Notes under the pieces: generated by a model | The model's input: the letters and a program-made list of their open reading frames with translations, nothing else | Told to the model about the DNA's origin: nothing | Databases searched by the model: none | Shown: one piece after another, positions 37,762 to 48,987 of the stretch | Position numbering within the stretch: the stretch's first letter is position 1 | Layout: each line of letters starts with the position of its first letter | Translations under genes and position numbers: made by a program | Assembly (NCBI RefSeq): GCF_009906835.1 | Contig: NZ_CP047652.1 | Span: 1,612,001-1,676,000 of the forward strand | DNA from: Aristophania vespae | GTDB taxonomy: Bacteria; Pseudomonadota; Alphaproteobacteria; Acetobacterales; Acetobacteraceae | Length of the DNA: 64,000 nucleotides | Direction of reading: 5' to 3'

Positions 37762-40612
37762 TGCCTTCCGGCGCCTCAGGTACCGTTGATGAAGAAGCAG
37801 TTTCTGAAGGTTGGCCTGCATTTTCTGCTATATCTGGTGCACTCTGAGTTTGCTCGATATTATCGCTACTTTCACCATTAGTCTCGTCGTTATCTTCTTC
37901 CTCTACAGGGAAGACACTCATGACTTTTTCTTCACCATCCAGACGGAAGAGCGTTACACCTCCTGCCTGACGTGACATGACCCGCACCTGCGAAACAGGA
38001 AGGCGAATTAAGCGGCCTGTATCTGTCACCATCATCACGTCAATGCCATCCATTGTAGGAAGAGTTCCCACAATTTCCCGGCCTCGGCGCTCAGTTGTGA
38101 AGTTCATATTATTAAGTCCCTGACCACCGCGGCCAGACACACGATAATCATAAGCTGAAGAACGGCGACCAAACCCCGTATCCGTTACCGTTAATAAAAG
38201 CTCTTCCTGAGCTGCAAGCTCTTCAAAACGCTCTTCACTTAAAGCTGCATCCTGCGAAGCCGTTTCTTCTTCGTCAGAAGTAACTTCAATTGTCTCTTCT
38301 TCCTCTGTATCAGCCTCAGAGGCAGCTATGGCACGCCGGCGCGCATTGGCCATACGGAGATAAGTTGCGCGTTCTTCAACGCTTGCATCCACGTGGTTAA
38401 GAATACAGAGAGAGACGACCTGATCACCCTCTCCCAAGCGAATACCACGCACACCAGTACTCCCGCGCCCTGCAAAAACACGTAGAGTATCGTCGGTAAT
38501 CTGGAAGCGGATCGCCCGCGCATTACGCGTTGCCAAAAAGACGTCCTGGCCTTCTTGGCACGTTGCCACACCAATAAGAGAATCGCCTTCATCAAGCTTC
38601 ATGGCAATAAGGCCAGAAGCCCGAATATTACGGAAATCACTAAGGCGGTTACGACGTACATTGCCGCTTGCTGTAGCAAAGACGAGATGGAGGTCATCCC
38701 ATGTCTCTTCATCCTGAGGAAGAGGCAATACGGTTGTGATGGAATCTTCTCCAAGTTCTGGCAGCACATTGACTAATGCACGGCCTTTGGCCGTTGGTGC
38801 TGCCTCTGGCAAATGCCAGACTTTCATGCGGTACACTTTACCGCCCGATGAGAAAAAGAAGACCCATTGATGGGTATGAGCATTAAAGCTCCGCACCACA
38901 ACATCGTCACCACGACGGCCTGCCGCCGTACGACCACGCCCTCCCCGATTTTGCGAACGGAAGATTTCAAGCGGAGTCCGTTTAATGAAGCCATCACGTG
39001 TAATCGTCACGACCATTTGCCCTGGCTCAACCAAACTTTCGTCTGATTGATCACCTAAAGCATCAGAAATCTCAGTACTACGAGGGGTTGAGAGGGCAGC
39101 ACGGGCCGCCAGAAGCTCTTCCCGCATAACTTCCATACGGCGAATATGGCTACCTAAAATTTCCAGAAGTTCAGTGATTTTAACACTGACTTCATCCAAC
39201 TCACCCTGGATTTTATCACGCTCTAAACCTGTAAGGCGCTGAAGACGTAAATCTAAAATACCTCGTGCCTGGGCCTCGGTGAGATGAATATAACCATCTA
39301 CGATGATATTACCCTGGTCATGGATCAGTTCCAGCAATGGCACGACTTCTTCAGCAGGCCATGCCCGAGCCATGAGACGCTCACGGGCTGTAGCTCCATC
39401 AGGAGCTGAGCGAATAAGGGTGATGACCTCGTCAATATTGGCAACGGCAATAACAAGCCCGACCAATAAATGTCCACGATCACGCACTTTGTTCAGATCA
39501 AAACGCGCCCTGCGTAAAATCACATCTTCACGAAAGCGGATAAACGCTTTGAGCACATCAATAAGCCCCATCGTACGGGGGCGCCCTTCATCAAGGGCTA
39601 ACATATTGACGCTGAAAGAGGTCTGAAGCTGGGTAAAGCGATAAAGCTGATTTAATACAACTTCGGCCGTAGCATCACGCTTAAGCTCGATCACAACGCG
39701 CATGCCAGAGCGGTCACTCTCATCGCGAATATCAGAGATGCCTTCTATCTCTTTGGCACGAACGAGATCAGCAATTTTTTCCTGTAAGGTGGCTTTATTC
39801 ACCTGATATGGAATTTCAGTCACCACAATCGCATAGCGATCTTTGCGGATTTCCTCAATTTCGGCACGTGCCCTTACCGGGACAGAGCCACGACCAGTTT
39901 CAAAAGCCTGACGAATACCTCTGCGCCCCATAATGATTCCCCCTGTAGGAAAATCAGGGCCGGGGATAATCTGCATAAGTTCATCGAGCGTAATAGCTGG
40001 ATTGGTTACCATTGCTAATGTTGCATCAATAACTTCGAGAGGATTATGAGGTGGGATATTGGTTGCCATACCCACAGCAATACCGGCCGCCCCATTAACC
40101 AGCAGATTAGGATAAGCAGCAGGCAGAACCTGTGGTTCCTGCTCACTCTCATCGTAATTTGGCTGGAATGCGACCGTGTCACGATCAATATCATCAAGCA
40201 AGAAAGAGGCAGAGCGCGCCAGGCGGGCTTCAGTATAACGCATAGCGGCAGGGCTATCGCCATCAACCGAGCCGAAATTGCCCTGTCCATCAATCAGGCG
40301 CACGCGCATAGACCAGCTTTGCGCCATCCGCACCATAGCATCATAAATAGAACTATCGCCATGAGGGTGATATTTACCCATGACGTCACCAACCGCGCGG
40401 GCAGACTTGCGATAAGGTTTATCAGAGGTAAAGCCGCTCTCACGCATAGCGTAGAGGATGCGTCGGTGAACAGGCTTTAACCCATCGCGGACATCTGGCA
40501 AGGCACGCGATACGATGACAGACATCGCATAAGCCAGATAGGAGGAGCGCATTTCCTCCTCAATTGTCACCGGGAGGCGGTCAGAAGGAAGAAGATCGTG
40601 CGGTTCGCTCAA
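37754..40612 (-). CDS. gyrA: DNA gyrase subunit A
   Basis: About 952 residues from the TTG at 40612 (GGTGG 8 bases upstream); an ATG at 40663 would add 17 residues with no family match. The breakage-reunion domain has [14 protein letters not shown], the quinolone region [19 protein letters not shown] (Ser and Asp at the positions of E. coli 83 and 87, so the susceptible form) and [10 protein letters not shown] with the catalytic Tyr. The GyrA box appears as [10 protein letters not shown]. The C-terminal domain has an acidic insertion encoded at about 38205-38330 ([15 protein letters not shown]), and the tail is acidic and Asn/Ser-rich. It introduces negative supercoils together with GyrB. Confidence 0.97.
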   Translation of the reverse strand: MSEPHDLLPSDRLPVTIEEEMRSSYLAYAMSVIVSRALPDVRDGLKPVHRRILYAMRESGFTSDKPYRKSARAVGDVMGKYHPHGDSSIYDAMVRMAQSWSMRVRLIDGQGNFGSVDGDSPAAMRYTEARLARSASFLLDDIDRDTVAFQPNYDESEQEPQVLPAAYPNLLVNGAAGIAVGMATNIPPHNPLEVIDATLAMVTNPAITLDELMQIIPGPDFPTGGIIMGRRGIRQAFETGRGSVPVRARAEIEEIRKDRYAIVVTEIPYQVNKATLQEKIADLVRAKEIEGISDIRDESDRSGMRVVIELKRDATAEVVLNQLYRFTQLQTSFSVNMLALDEGRPRTMGLIDVLKAFIRFREDVILRRARFDLNKVRDRGHLLVGLVIAVANIDEVITLIRSAPDGATARERLMARAWPAEEVVPLLELIHDQGNIIVDGYIHLTEAQARGILDLRLQRLTGLERDKIQGELDEVSVKITELLEILGSHIRRMEVMREELLAARAALSTPRSTEISDALGDQSDESLVEPGQMVVTITRDGFIKRTPLEIFRSQNRGGRGRTAAGRRGDDVVVRSFNAHTHQWVFFFSSGGKVYRMKVWHLPEAAPTAKGRALVNVLPELGEDSITTVLPLPQDEETWDDLHLVFATASGNVRRNRLSDFRNIRASGLIAMKLDEGDSLIGVATCQEGQDVFLATRNARAIRFQITDDTLRVFAGRGSTGVRGIRLGEGDQVVSLCILNHVDASVEERATYLRMANARRRAIAASEADTEEEETIEVTSDEEETASQDAALSEERFEELAAQEELLLTVTDTGFGRRSSAYDYRVSGRGGQGLNNMNFTTERRGREIVGTLPTMDGIDVMMVTDTGRLIRLPVSQVRVMSRQAGGVTLFRLDGEEKVMSVFPVEEEDNDETNGESSDNIEQTQSAPDIAENAGQPSETASSSTVPEAPEGNG

Positions 40613-40796
40613 AATAATGCCACCAATTTTTATGACAACAAGACAAGTGTCACCATAGCCCATTACCCACAGAAGTGCCAGAAGGAAGCATCAGATTAGA
40701 CGCATAAGGCTCTTTCTTTTTCTTCTCTAAGCAGAATAAATCCTTTAGGAGGTCGTATAGCTCCTTAATTTAACTGGACTTTAGCACCTTAATAAC

Positions 40797-42128
40797 ATGG
40801 CGTTATCTCTCTCTTCCACTCTGACTGAACTCCCGTGGCAAGCCATTGAGGCTTATTTACCTCTATTGGAGGGAGAGGAAGCATTATTGCTTGATAGCGG
40901 CGGTGACCCAGCCCAGACTAGGCAAAGATTTAGTTTTTTATGCCCCAAACCAAAAGCTGTCCTGAAATTAACATCTGAGGAAATTAGGGATTTTCGTCCT
41001 TATCTGAGATCATTCTGGCAAAAATACCGCCCTGCAAATCCTTTTATGTCTTCTTTACCTTTCACAGGTGGATTGGTCGGATTTGCAAGCTACGAGGCCG
41101 GGCTTATGTGCGAGGGGCTTGTATCACGTCACAAAACAGATGCACCACTTTTTTTGCTTTTGGCCTGTACTGACCTTTTTATATTTGATCGTTTAGAGCA
41201 ACGCTTATGGTGGGCCAGTGCAGAAGGTAATGCTCCCCCGCCCTGCCCTGCGCCTTTTGCCAGTGACTCTCAAAACAAGCTTACACTCCCTTCAGCCCTG
41301 AATTTTATTCCAGATGACAAAGCCTCATCATGGAAAAATAAGGTAGAAAAAATACGGGCTTATATTGAAGCTGGTGATATTTTTCAGGCCAATCTCACAA
41401 TGAGATGGAAGGCCGAACGGCCTGCCAATATGCCTCTTCTCCCTCTTTATACTGCGTTACGACAAGCCTGCCCTGCCCCTTTTGGTGCGTTTTTAAACAC
41501 ACCAGATTTTGGCCTCTTAAGTGCCTCTATTGAGCGCTTTTTATCACTGTCTGCTGAGGGGCTCATTGAAACCCGCCCCATTAAGGGGACAGCTCCTATT
41601 CACGCTGACCCTCTTCTTAATAACAAAATTCAAGAGGCCCTTTCCAAAGACGAAAAAGAATTAGCTGAAAATCTGATGATCACTGATCTTATGCGTAATG
41701 ACCTGGGGCGTGTGAGTAAAATAGCCACTGTCACCGTGCCGCAACTCTGTGTCGTTGAGCGCTTTCGTCATGTGCATCACCTTGTTTCAAGCGTGCAGGG
41801 TCGGCTTCAAGATCATTATGATGTTTTTGACCTTTTACAGGCAACATTACCTCCTGGCTCAGTCACAGGTGCCCCAAAACACCAGGCCTTAAAAATTATT
41901 GATGAGTTAGAAAGTTCGTCACGTGGGGTTTATTGTGGCACATTACTTCGCATCGGGTGGGATGGTGCTTTAGATAGCTCTGTCATCATACGCAGTATCA
42001 GTGCAACATCTGACCAATTTCGCCTGGGCGCTGGTGGAGGCATAACCTGGCCCTCTGACCCTGGGTGCGAATATGACGAAATGTTGCTTAAGGCAGCCCC
42101 TCTCCTAAAAGCTCTGGGTTCATTATGA
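40797..42128 (+). CDS. pabB: Aminodeoxychorismate synthase component I
   Basis: A 443-residue chorismate-binding enzyme making 4-amino-4-deoxychorismate for folate. The N-terminal half is variable (LLLDSGGDPAQTR). The catalytic half has GDIFQANLTMRW, IETRPIKGTAPIHADP (the Lys of PIKGT distinguishes PabB from TrpE), ENLMITDLMRNDLGRV and PPGSVTGAPKHQALKIIDELE. It overlaps pabC by 4 bases (ATGA). It is divergent from gyrA with about 180 bases between them. Confidence 0.94.
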   Translation: MALSLSSTLTELPWQAIEAYLPLLEGEEALLLDSGGDPAQTRQRFSFLCPKPKAVLKLTSEEIRDFRPYLRSFWQKYRPANPFMSSLPFTGGLVGFASYEAGLMCEGLVSRHKTDAPLFLLLACTDLFIFDRLEQRLWWASAEGNAPPPCPAPFASDSQNKLTLPSALNFIPDDKASSWKNKVEKIRAYIEAGDIFQANLTMRWKAERPANMPLLPLYTALRQACPAPFGAFLNTPDFGLLSASIERFLSLSAEGLIETRPIKGTAPIHADPLLNNKIQEALSKDEKELAENLMITDLMRNDLGRVSKIATVTVPQLCVVERFRHVHHLVSSVQGRLQDHYDVFDLLQATLPPGSVTGAPKHQALKIIDELESSSRGVYCGTLLRIGWDGALDSSVIIRSISATSDQFRLGAGGGITWPSDPGCEYDEMLLKAAPLLKALGSL

Positions 42129-42924
42129 CGTCTTTTTTCTGGCTGAATGGCACCATCCACCCTACCAATGAAGCCGGCATTAGCCCCGCTGATCGTGGGT
42201 TTTTACTGGGAGATGGGCTTTATGAGACATTCCGTTTTTATAACGGTAAAGCCCCCATCTTGGACGCCATTTTCAGCGCCTGGCGCAGGGCTGCCAGATT
42301 TTGCGTCTCCCCCTACCTGATAAAACACTTATTGAGCAGGCTCTTTTACAGCTTTGTGAAATGCATCAGCTTTTTAATGGTTCGGCACGTTTAACAGTAA
42401 CCAGGGGAATAGGCCCTCGCGGGCTTATGCCACCGCAACCTGCTCAACCAACAATTTTACTTGTAATCAACCCACTTCCTGCCCACGAGCCAGCACCTGT
42501 AAAACTCATTTTATCGTCGCATAAACGGCAAAGAAACTCTGTATTATCTCATATAAAATCGACCAATACACTACTTTCAATCATTGCCCGTTTAGAGGCA
42601 CAGGATCATCAGGCTGATGATGCCTTACTTCTTAATGAGCAAGATTTTATTGCCGAAGCAACAGCCTCAAATTTTTTGGCCCTCAGAGATGGGCAACTTA
42701 TTACCCCTCCTATAGAGGATGGCGCTTTGCCGGGCATATCGCGTACACGTCTTATTGAAGAGGGCTTATGTACGGAGTCATCACTCACATCAAAAGAGCT
42801 CTATAAACTAGAGGGGGCCTGGCTGGTTACCGCCTTGAGTTTAACAAATATAAGCTCAATCAATACGCATAAACTTCCACTCCCAGAGGAACTCACACAA
42901 AGCTTACGCCGCTTTCTCTATTGA
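42125..42924 (+). pseudogene. pabC: Aminodeoxychorismate lyase, frame broken at a C5 run
   Basis: A class IV PLP aminotransferase-fold enzyme producing 4-aminobenzoate from the PabB product. The first frame (FLLGDGLYETFRFYNGKAP) drifts after the C5 run at 42252-42256. With six C it reads PHLGRHFQRLAQGCQILRLP and joins the second frame (LPDKTLIEQALLQLCEMHQL, ARLTVTRGIGPRGL, KSTNTLLSIIARLEA with the PLP Lys, EATASNFLAL) to the stop at 42922-42924, about 266 residues in all. The single base loss is probably a homopolymer error, since the adjoining pabB is intact. Confidence 0.9.
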
Positions 42925-42954
42925 CACTCTCTTCAGAGAAACCACATTTCCTTC

Positions 42955-45090
42955 ATGACTTTTAAAACAGATTTACCCCGCCCCCCTGTTGCACCACGCA
43001 ATAATATCACCATTGAACAACTAGGCCGTGTCAGGACAGACCCTTATGCCTGGATGAAAGATGATAACTGGCAGACTGTATTACGTGATCCATCTATTTT
43101 GCGTGAAGATATTCGCAAACATTTAGAAGCTGAAAATGCGTACACAAAAACTGTTTTAAAAGACACTGAAGATCTACAGGCAACACTTTTTTCAGAAATG
43201 GTTGGCCGCTTATCTCCGGTAGAAGAATCTGTGCCTGTACCTCATGGCCCCTGGCTTTATGGTATTCGTTATCAGGAAGGTGCCCAGCATCCTCTGCACA
43301 TTCGCCGCCCCCGTACGGGTGGCGAGGAAGAGATTTTACTCGATGCTGATAGCCTCTCTAAAAAACATGCTTATTATAGTTTAGCTGGTGCGGCCCATAC
43401 AGAAAATCACCGTTATTATGTCTATTCCGAAGATGTACAAGGGTCTGAAGTTTATCGGATCCAGGTCAAAGATTTAAAAACTGGCGAGATCTGCGCTCCT
43501 GCCATTGAAAACACAACAGGATCTTTCACCCTATCACCTGATGGAGAGTGGCTATTCTGGATTTATCGCGATGAATTTGGCCGCCCTTCACGTATATATC
43601 GTCGCCCCCTTTTAGGCGGGAAGGATAATCTTGTTTTTGAAGAAACCGATCCAGGGTTTTTCTTAAGCATCGGACTGAGTGCCTCAAAAGAATGGATAGC
43701 CATTGAGCGTGGCGACCATGATACAAATGAGACGTTACTTATTCCTGCCAAAGCCCCGACAACATCTCCGCAAGTCGCGGCCCCCCTCATTCGCGGAGAA
43801 CGTTATAGCTTAACGCACTGGAATGACCGCTTTATCATTCTCACAAATCAAGGTGGCGCTGCAGATTTTAAAATTATGCAAACGCCCCAGACAGCAACTG
43901 AACGTGAAAACTGGGTGGAATTTCTTCCCCATCAGGAAGGACATTTTCTATTAGGGGTTTGCGCCGGACGGCATCATCTAAGCTGGATTGAGCGCTTTGA
44001 AGGCAATGAAAATCTTTATGTACTTTCCGCTCAGGATGCACCCTCTCTAACAGAAAAAGCCTCACTTCCACTCCGCGATAAAGCCCAACAGATTAGTTTT
44101 GATGAACCTGCCTATAGTTTAAGTTTACTGGGTATTTTGGAATATGACCAACCTATGTTGCGTTATGTCTATCAATCTCCCACAACACCAGCCCATTGGT
44201 ATGACATAAATATGGAGACTGGCGAGCGGCTTTTACGCAAAATAAAAGAAGTTCCTTCTGGTCATGACCCAGCTCTTTACGAAACACAACGTCTTTTTGC
44301 CAAAGCTGATGATGGCGAACTTGTACCGATCACGGTTCTTAAACGCAAAGAAACAGCCATAAATGGTTCAGCACCATTACTCCTTTATGGTTACGGCTCA
44401 TATGGCATTTCTATGGAGGCTGCTTTTTCAACCTCTATATTGAGTCTTGTTGATCGTGGCTGGGTTTATGCCATTGCACATATCAGGGGTGGTTCTGAAA
44501 AAGGGTGGAACTGGTTTTTGGATGGCCGCAAGGAAAAAAAGACCAATAGCTTCACTGACTTTATCGCCAGTGCCCGCCACCTTATTACAGAAAATTATAC
44601 AAAAGCGGGACAAATCGTCGCCCATGGTGGTTCAGCTGGAGGGCTCCTCATGGGAGCTGTCGCAAATATGGCACCTGAATTATTTGCCGGTATTGCTGCA
44701 CAAGTGCCTTTTGTAGATGTGCTTAATACAATGTCTGATACGACATTACCGCTTACCCCGCCAGAATGGCCAGAATGGGGCAATCCCCTTACTGACCCGA
44801 AGGCTTATGACCTTATTGCCAGCTACTCACCTTATGATAACATTCACCCCAAACCTTACCCTGCAATTTTAGCCTTAGGCGGACTTTGTGATCCACGTGT
44901 CACCTATTGGGAACCTGCTAAATGGATTGCGAGATTACGTGACATTGCGCAAAATGGGCCGTTTTTATGCCAAATCAATATGGAAGCCGGCCATGGTGGA
45001 TCATCTGGACGATTTGAGCGTTTAAAAGAAACAGCTCTGGTGCAGGCATTTGCTCTTTGGTGTTTGGAGCAACATAAGGCAGCGCACTAA
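42955..45090 (+). CDS. ptrB: Oligopeptidase B, S9 family serine peptidase
   Basis: A 711-residue cytoplasmic serine peptidase that cuts short peptides after basic residues. An N-terminal seven-bladed propeller (for example FTLSPDGEWLFWIYRDEFGRP) precedes the alpha/beta hydrolase domain. The catalytic residues are visible as Ser in AHGGSAGGLLMGAVAN, Asp in ALGGLCDPRVTYWEP and His in MEAGHGGSSGRF; YGYGSYGISMEAAFS and AHIRGGSEKGWNWFLDGR are S9A landmarks. Two intact C6 runs (42981-42986 and 43781-43786) lie inside it. The start at 42955 lacks a good ribosome-binding site. Confidence 0.95.
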   Translation: MTFKTDLPRPPVAPRNNITIEQLGRVRTDPYAWMKDDNWQTVLRDPSILREDIRKHLEAENAYTKTVLKDTEDLQATLFSEMVGRLSPVEESVPVPHGPWLYGIRYQEGAQHPLHIRRPRTGGEEEILLDADSLSKKHAYYSLAGAAHTENHRYYVYSEDVQGSEVYRIQVKDLKTGEICAPAIENTTGSFTLSPDGEWLFWIYRDEFGRPSRIYRRPLLGGKDNLVFEETDPGFFLSIGLSASKEWIAIERGDHDTNETLLIPAKAPTTSPQVAAPLIRGERYSLTHWNDRFIILTNQGGAADFKIMQTPQTATERENWVEFLPHQEGHFLLGVCAGRHHLSWIERFEGNENLYVLSAQDAPSLTEKASLPLRDKAQQISFDEPAYSLSLLGILEYDQPMLRYVYQSPTTPAHWYDINMETGERLLRKIKEVPSGHDPALYETQRLFAKADDGELVPITVLKRKETAINGSAPLLLYGYGSYGISMEAAFSTSILSLVDRGWVYAIAHIRGGSEKGWNWFLDGRKEKKTNSFTDFIASARHLITENYTKAGQIVAHGGSAGGLLMGAVANMAPELFAGIAAQVPFVDVLNTMSDTTLPLTPPEWPEWGNPLTDPKAYDLIASYSPYDNIHPKPYPAILALGGLCDPRVTYWEPAKWIARLRDIAQNGPFLCQINMEAGHGGSSGRFERLKETALVQAFALWCLEQHKAAH

Positions 45091-45118
45091 AATCCTTCTT
45101 TCCCCCTTTTGAAAAACT

Positions 45119-45553
45119 TTAAAGAACATCATCTCCAGGCTCGGGATGCAAAAGGGGGCAATATTGAGTCAAATGAGCATTTTGAAATTGCTGCTTGCGG
45201 CATAATGTGTGGGCATCAGCGCCGCACATTATTGTTGCATCTGATAAAGATGACCCAAAAATATCCCGTGCCAAAGCAATATCAGACTTTTCCTTCTTTT
45301 CTGTAGCCTGTTTAAGCTCATTTTGAGCCTTATGCATGGCTGATAAAGCTTGCAGACACGCCGTGCTGGTCGATTCTGGTTTTTGTCGAAGAACCTGAAG
45401 GATCTTATGAATCTCCGCACCACCCTGAACCGCATCGGATTCTTCGCCAAGCAGCCCATTCTGAGCCTGAGCCTGGCCTACAGTAAAGGATGCTGCAAAA
45501 CTTAAAGAAATCAGGGAGAAAATAATGAGCCGTTTTGTCATGATAGCCAACAT
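45119..45553 (-). CDS. Small exported protein of unknown function
   Basis: A 144-residue protein with a signal peptide (RLIIFSLISLSFAASFTVGQAQAQ). The mature part is helical, with a Lys/Glu-rich stretch (AQNELKQATEKKEKSDIALA) and four cysteines (TACLQAL, TIMCGAD, TLCRKQQ and QYCPLL) that could form periplasmic disulfides. I do not recognise the family. AAGGA lies 8-9 bases before the ATG at 45553; ATG 45541 is an alternative. It converges on ptrB and is divergent from rpmJ. Confidence 0.75.
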   Translation of the reverse strand: MLAIMTKRLIIFSLISLSFAASFTVGQAQAQNGLLGEESDAVQGGAEIHKILQVLRQKPESTSTACLQALSAMHKAQNELKQATEKKEKSDIALARDIFGSSLSDATIMCGADAHTLCRKQQFQNAHLTQYCPLLHPEPGDDVL

Positions 45554-45730
45554 AAGATGAAATCCTTCATAAAGAAAAGAGGCAATCTGATGGATTTCTC
45601 TTGACTCTTAAGCCTTCTTTACGTTATCTCAGCGCCAATTCTGCGGGCGTTTCAGCCCTGCTATATTTGCATGGCCTATATTTTTACTTTAAATGGGCCT
45701 GCGCTTTGACTGTCGGGAGCCTGAAGCACT

Positions 45731-45856
45731 ATGAAAATCCGCAATAGCCTTAAATCAGCAAAGATTCGTGACAAAAACTGCCGCGTTGTTCGCCGTCGTG
45801 GCCGCGTTTATGTCATCAACAAAAAGAACCCTCGTCTAAAAGCACGTCAGGGTTAA
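45731..45856 (+). CDS. rpmJ: 50S ribosomal protein L36
   Basis: A 41-residue ribosomal protein too short to stand out as a reading frame. [11 protein letters not shown] at the start and [17 protein letters not shown] are diagnostic of the alphaproteobacterial 41-residue form lacking most zinc-binding cysteines (one Cys remains). GGGAG lies upstream. The TPR-protein gene begins seven bases later, so the two are probably co-transcribed. Confidence 0.96.
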   Translation: MKIRNSLKSAKIRDKNCRVVRRRGRVYVINKKNPRLKARQG

Positions 45857-45862
45857 TTTATA

Positions 45863-46597
45863 TTGAAAAAAACGCTGCCTTTAAATTTTTTTGTGCCTTT
45901 TTCTCTCAATAAGGCGCAGTTTTCTGGTGACGTTTTAAAGCAAAAAGAGCCTCTTGCCTTACGGTCTGGGGCTCTTTTCTTATCTATAATAGGCGGTATT
46001 TTTCTCTTATCAAACGTTGCTTTGGCAGCATCTAACCCTTCTCATCCTGCTGCATCTTCATTGGCTCCCTCTTCTGGTTCGTCTAAAAAATTAGCAAAAA
46101 CCAGAGAAGAGCGGCAGAAAGAGACCCTCCAAAAATTTGAAAAGGCTCTTTCTCAGTCAAAATCAGAAAAAGAGACCCAAATTTTGTGGGAAAAAGCCGA
46201 AAGAGCACGGCAAGCTACGCTCAATAATGCCCCACGGCTTTTACTCAAAGAAGCGCAGGAAAAAGAGAAAAAAGGTGATGTGCAATCCATCGAATCCCTT
46301 CTCTCTACCGCACTAGCTCTGCAACCTGATAATAGTTTGTTGCGCCGTCTTAGGGCCTCTACCCGTATTAAAGGCAATGACCCTATGGGGGCTATACAGG
46401 ATCTGGGTGTCGCTCTACTCACTGATCAAGATGACCCTATTGCGTGGCTTTTATTGGCCAAGGCTCAGGAAAATTTACACAGACCATCACACGCTTTGCA
46501 GGCATTTAAAGAAGCTGAGCGGCGTGTACCTTTTCTCCCGGAAAAAGAAAAGCTGCAACAACATTTTGAGCAGCAAGCTTATGGTCAAGAAGATTAA
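45863..46597 (+). CDS. Membrane-anchored or exported TPR protein
   Basis: A 244-residue protein. A hydrophobic segment near residues 35-56 (SGALFLSIIGGIFLLSNVALA) acts as a signal or anchor. It is followed by a Ser/Ala/Pro linker, a charged coiled-coil-like stretch (LQKFEKALSQSKSEKETQIL) and two or three TPR units (SLLSTALALQPDNSLLRRL, MGAIQDLGVALLTDQDDPIA and LLLAKAQENLHRPSHALQAF). The start is TTG 45863, seven bases after rpmJ. Function is unknown; TPRs suggest a scaffold in the periplasm. Confidence 0.8.
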   Translation: MKKTLPLNFFVPFSLNKAQFSGDVLKQKEPLALRSGALFLSIIGGIFLLSNVALAASNPSHPAASSLAPSSGSSKKLAKTREERQKETLQKFEKALSQSKSEKETQILWEKAERARQATLNNAPRLLLKEAQEKEKKGDVQSIESLLSTALALQPDNSLLRRLRASTRIKGNDPMGAIQDLGVALLTDQDDPIAWLLLAKAQENLHRPSHALQAFKEAERRVPFLPEKEKLQQHFEQQAYGQED

Positions 46598-46598
46598 A

Positions 46599-48796
46599 TT
46601 AGTTTGAGAAAGCAAGATTAAGCCCACTCATGACGGTTAAACCCTGGTTAGGTATGGTTGCGAGAGCGTTATTGTAATAATGTCTGTTTGTGACGTTATC
46701 CGCACTTGTAAAAAGCTGTAATCTTTTTGTGATTTGATAATCACCAAATAAATCGAACACAACATAACCAGCACGCTTGCTCGCACCATAACGCCCTATG
46801 GCCTGCCCTGTTGTGCCAGTCGCTGCCCTCACGCGCCCACCTAAATTAAGGCGGTTATCAAGCAGATGCAGCCCTATTGTAGAAGACATTACATTACGCG
46901 GCGGTGTGGTAACGAGTTGGTTATAACCACTATAATCACGCTGAGGTAACTGTGTTGTACTATTTGTATAAGAGAGCATGGCAAAAATAAAAGGTGAGTC
47001 GTAACGAACCTGCCCCTCAAAACCACGCGTATATGTATTGCCTGCCATATTCCTAAACAGATATCCCGACTGTGGAATGGGGGGAAACACACCTGGCCCT
47101 GGACGCGCTGTAATAAGGGTTTGCCCTACATAATTTTTAATACGTGTATCATAATAATCTGCTGAAATATCTATGTGGTCTCCCTTGGAAAAAACACTAT
47201 GATATTTAAGTTTTGTGCCAATTTCCCATCCATAAGTCCGCTCTGGTTGCAAGTAGGGATTGGGCACAAATTTTACAAAACCTAACCCAGGATGTGACCC
47301 AGAATATAATGTTTCTGTTATTGCTGGAGGGCGAAATCCCAGACCATAATTGCCATATAACTGGAACCCCTCAAGAGGATTAAGAGCTAAAGTCACTTTG
47401 GGACTAACGGCATCCGCAGTACGCCGGGCGTGAAATTCTCCCATTGGCAGGTTATTTTGACCGGAAAACTCATTATTACCTTTGCCTGATAGATGGAAAC
47501 GATCATAGCGCACAGCTCCTGTAAGCTGCACGATGTTCCACCCCATTGTTAGTTCGGTAAAGGCTCCACCAACCTCTCTCCCCCGCTTGGTGTCGTACCG
47601 TCATGACCTGTGCTACTTTTTGTATTGACCTGATCATGATAATATTCGCCCCCATAAGTCAGGGCAAAATCAAGCGGTCCCCCTTTAAAACGGGACATAT
47701 TATCAAGTTCAAAACCTAAGGTCGTTAACCCATAATGGGTTAAGTCAGGTTGTGCTACCGTCACCGCTCTAAAAGAAGGTGTATAATTAGACATTGTCGT
47801 GCTGACGACATAGCCTTTGGCATGCAAGGAAATGAGATTATTATCGACCGGCTTATAGCTATAATCAATTGTGCCGGTATTATTTTGCACCTCATCTGAG
47901 GTTGTTACATTTTCAACACCTACGCCAAATTGGTTATGATAAATAACGGTCCCTAAAGTAAGCTTCTGATCTGACCCTGGGGTTATATTTATTTTAAATA
48001 AACCTGATTGTAGCCTTTGAAAGGTATGGGGAATGCGATCACCATTACCGTCTTCATAATCACCTGAACTGCGCATACTAAAGGCTGCTGCAACCCCAAT
48101 CATATCGTTAATTTGATCAGCCGCACCGACCATTCCCGAACCATCATAATTATTTGTCCCACCCAATATGCGTGCAATCACACCATATTGTTTTCCTGCT
48201 TCGACAATATCATTCACATTCAGAGTATGGAGATTTAACTTGCCGCCAATAGCCCCGCTCCCATCTGCCGTAGATACGGTGCCACGTTGCACATCTAGCC
48301 CTGCCAAGAGGGCAGGATCGACATAAACACTACCATTGGCACCGTGACCGCTTTCCTGAAAATTCTGTCTTGCCCCATCAATCATGACATTGATACGACC
48401 AAAATCCTGCATACCACGCATAGAGACAGATAAAGCTGGGGTGCCATCATTTTGGAAAAATACACCAGGTAGATCACGCAAAATTGCATAAGGTTCTGTT
48501 GGCTGAACCCGCAATAGATCGTCGCGTGTTAAAGAAGAAGAAGCCTGCGGAACAGAGACCGGCTTTGTGGCACCCTTCACCCTAATTGACGGTAAATTTA
48601 TGGGGAAGTTGCTCTCTGCCGAAGAATTATCTGCAAGCTCTGCTTTTGCCGAGGCAGCTATAGGCAGCATCAAGGCTGTAGATAAAAGGCACCCTCCAAC
48701 AACAGGCCTAGAAACAGGTGATAATGCGAGCTTTTTCAAGCAGTTTAAAGGGCATGAAAAAAAACAGTTATGAGAGTTAGGCATGTTTGATCTCAT
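46599..48796 (-). pseudogene. TonB-dependent haem/haemoglobin-type receptor, frame broken at a G5 run
   Basis: An outer-membrane receptor of the haemoglobin/transferrin/lactoferrin class. The N-terminal half (47549-48796) has a signal peptide (SRPVVGGCLLSTALMLPIAAS), a plug with PYAILRDLPGVFFQND, ALSVSMRGMQDFGRINVMIDGARQ and QRGTVSTADGSGAIGGKL, and early barrel strands. The C-terminal half (46599-47546) continues the barrel and ends in LAFSN. The break is at the run C5 47580-47584 (plus strand). A sixth base gives TPSGGREVGGAFTELTMGWN, joining the halves into about 732 residues. Upstream lies a long Fur-type palindrome shared with a divergent haem-degrading enzyme gene, so regulation by iron is expected. 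Confidence 0.9.
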
Positions 48797-48823
48797 TAAG
48801 AGTTGTTAAGATGCCTTTCATTT

Positions 48824-48866
48824 AAATGATAATGATTCTTAGTTGCAATAAGAATCATTATCATTT
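48824..48866. promoter_or_regulatory. Fur-box palindrome in the divergent haem promoter
   Basis: AAATGATAATGATTCTTA and its exact reverse complement flank a 7-base spacer. Each arm contains a GATAATGATT half resembling the Fur consensus (GATAATGATAATCATTATC), so there may be two overlapping Fur sites. It lies between the TonB-dependent receptor and the monooxygenase, 28 and 121 bases from their starts. Confidence 0.9.
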
Positions 48867-48987
48867 AGAAAAAAATTAAAGGTTTTCATTTTCCACGATG
48901 AGGATGAATTCCTTTTTCTTTGAACCGCTCACCGTAAGATTTTTTCACAATTCGTTAACTGTAGAAAACGAAATAAGGAACTAACCC

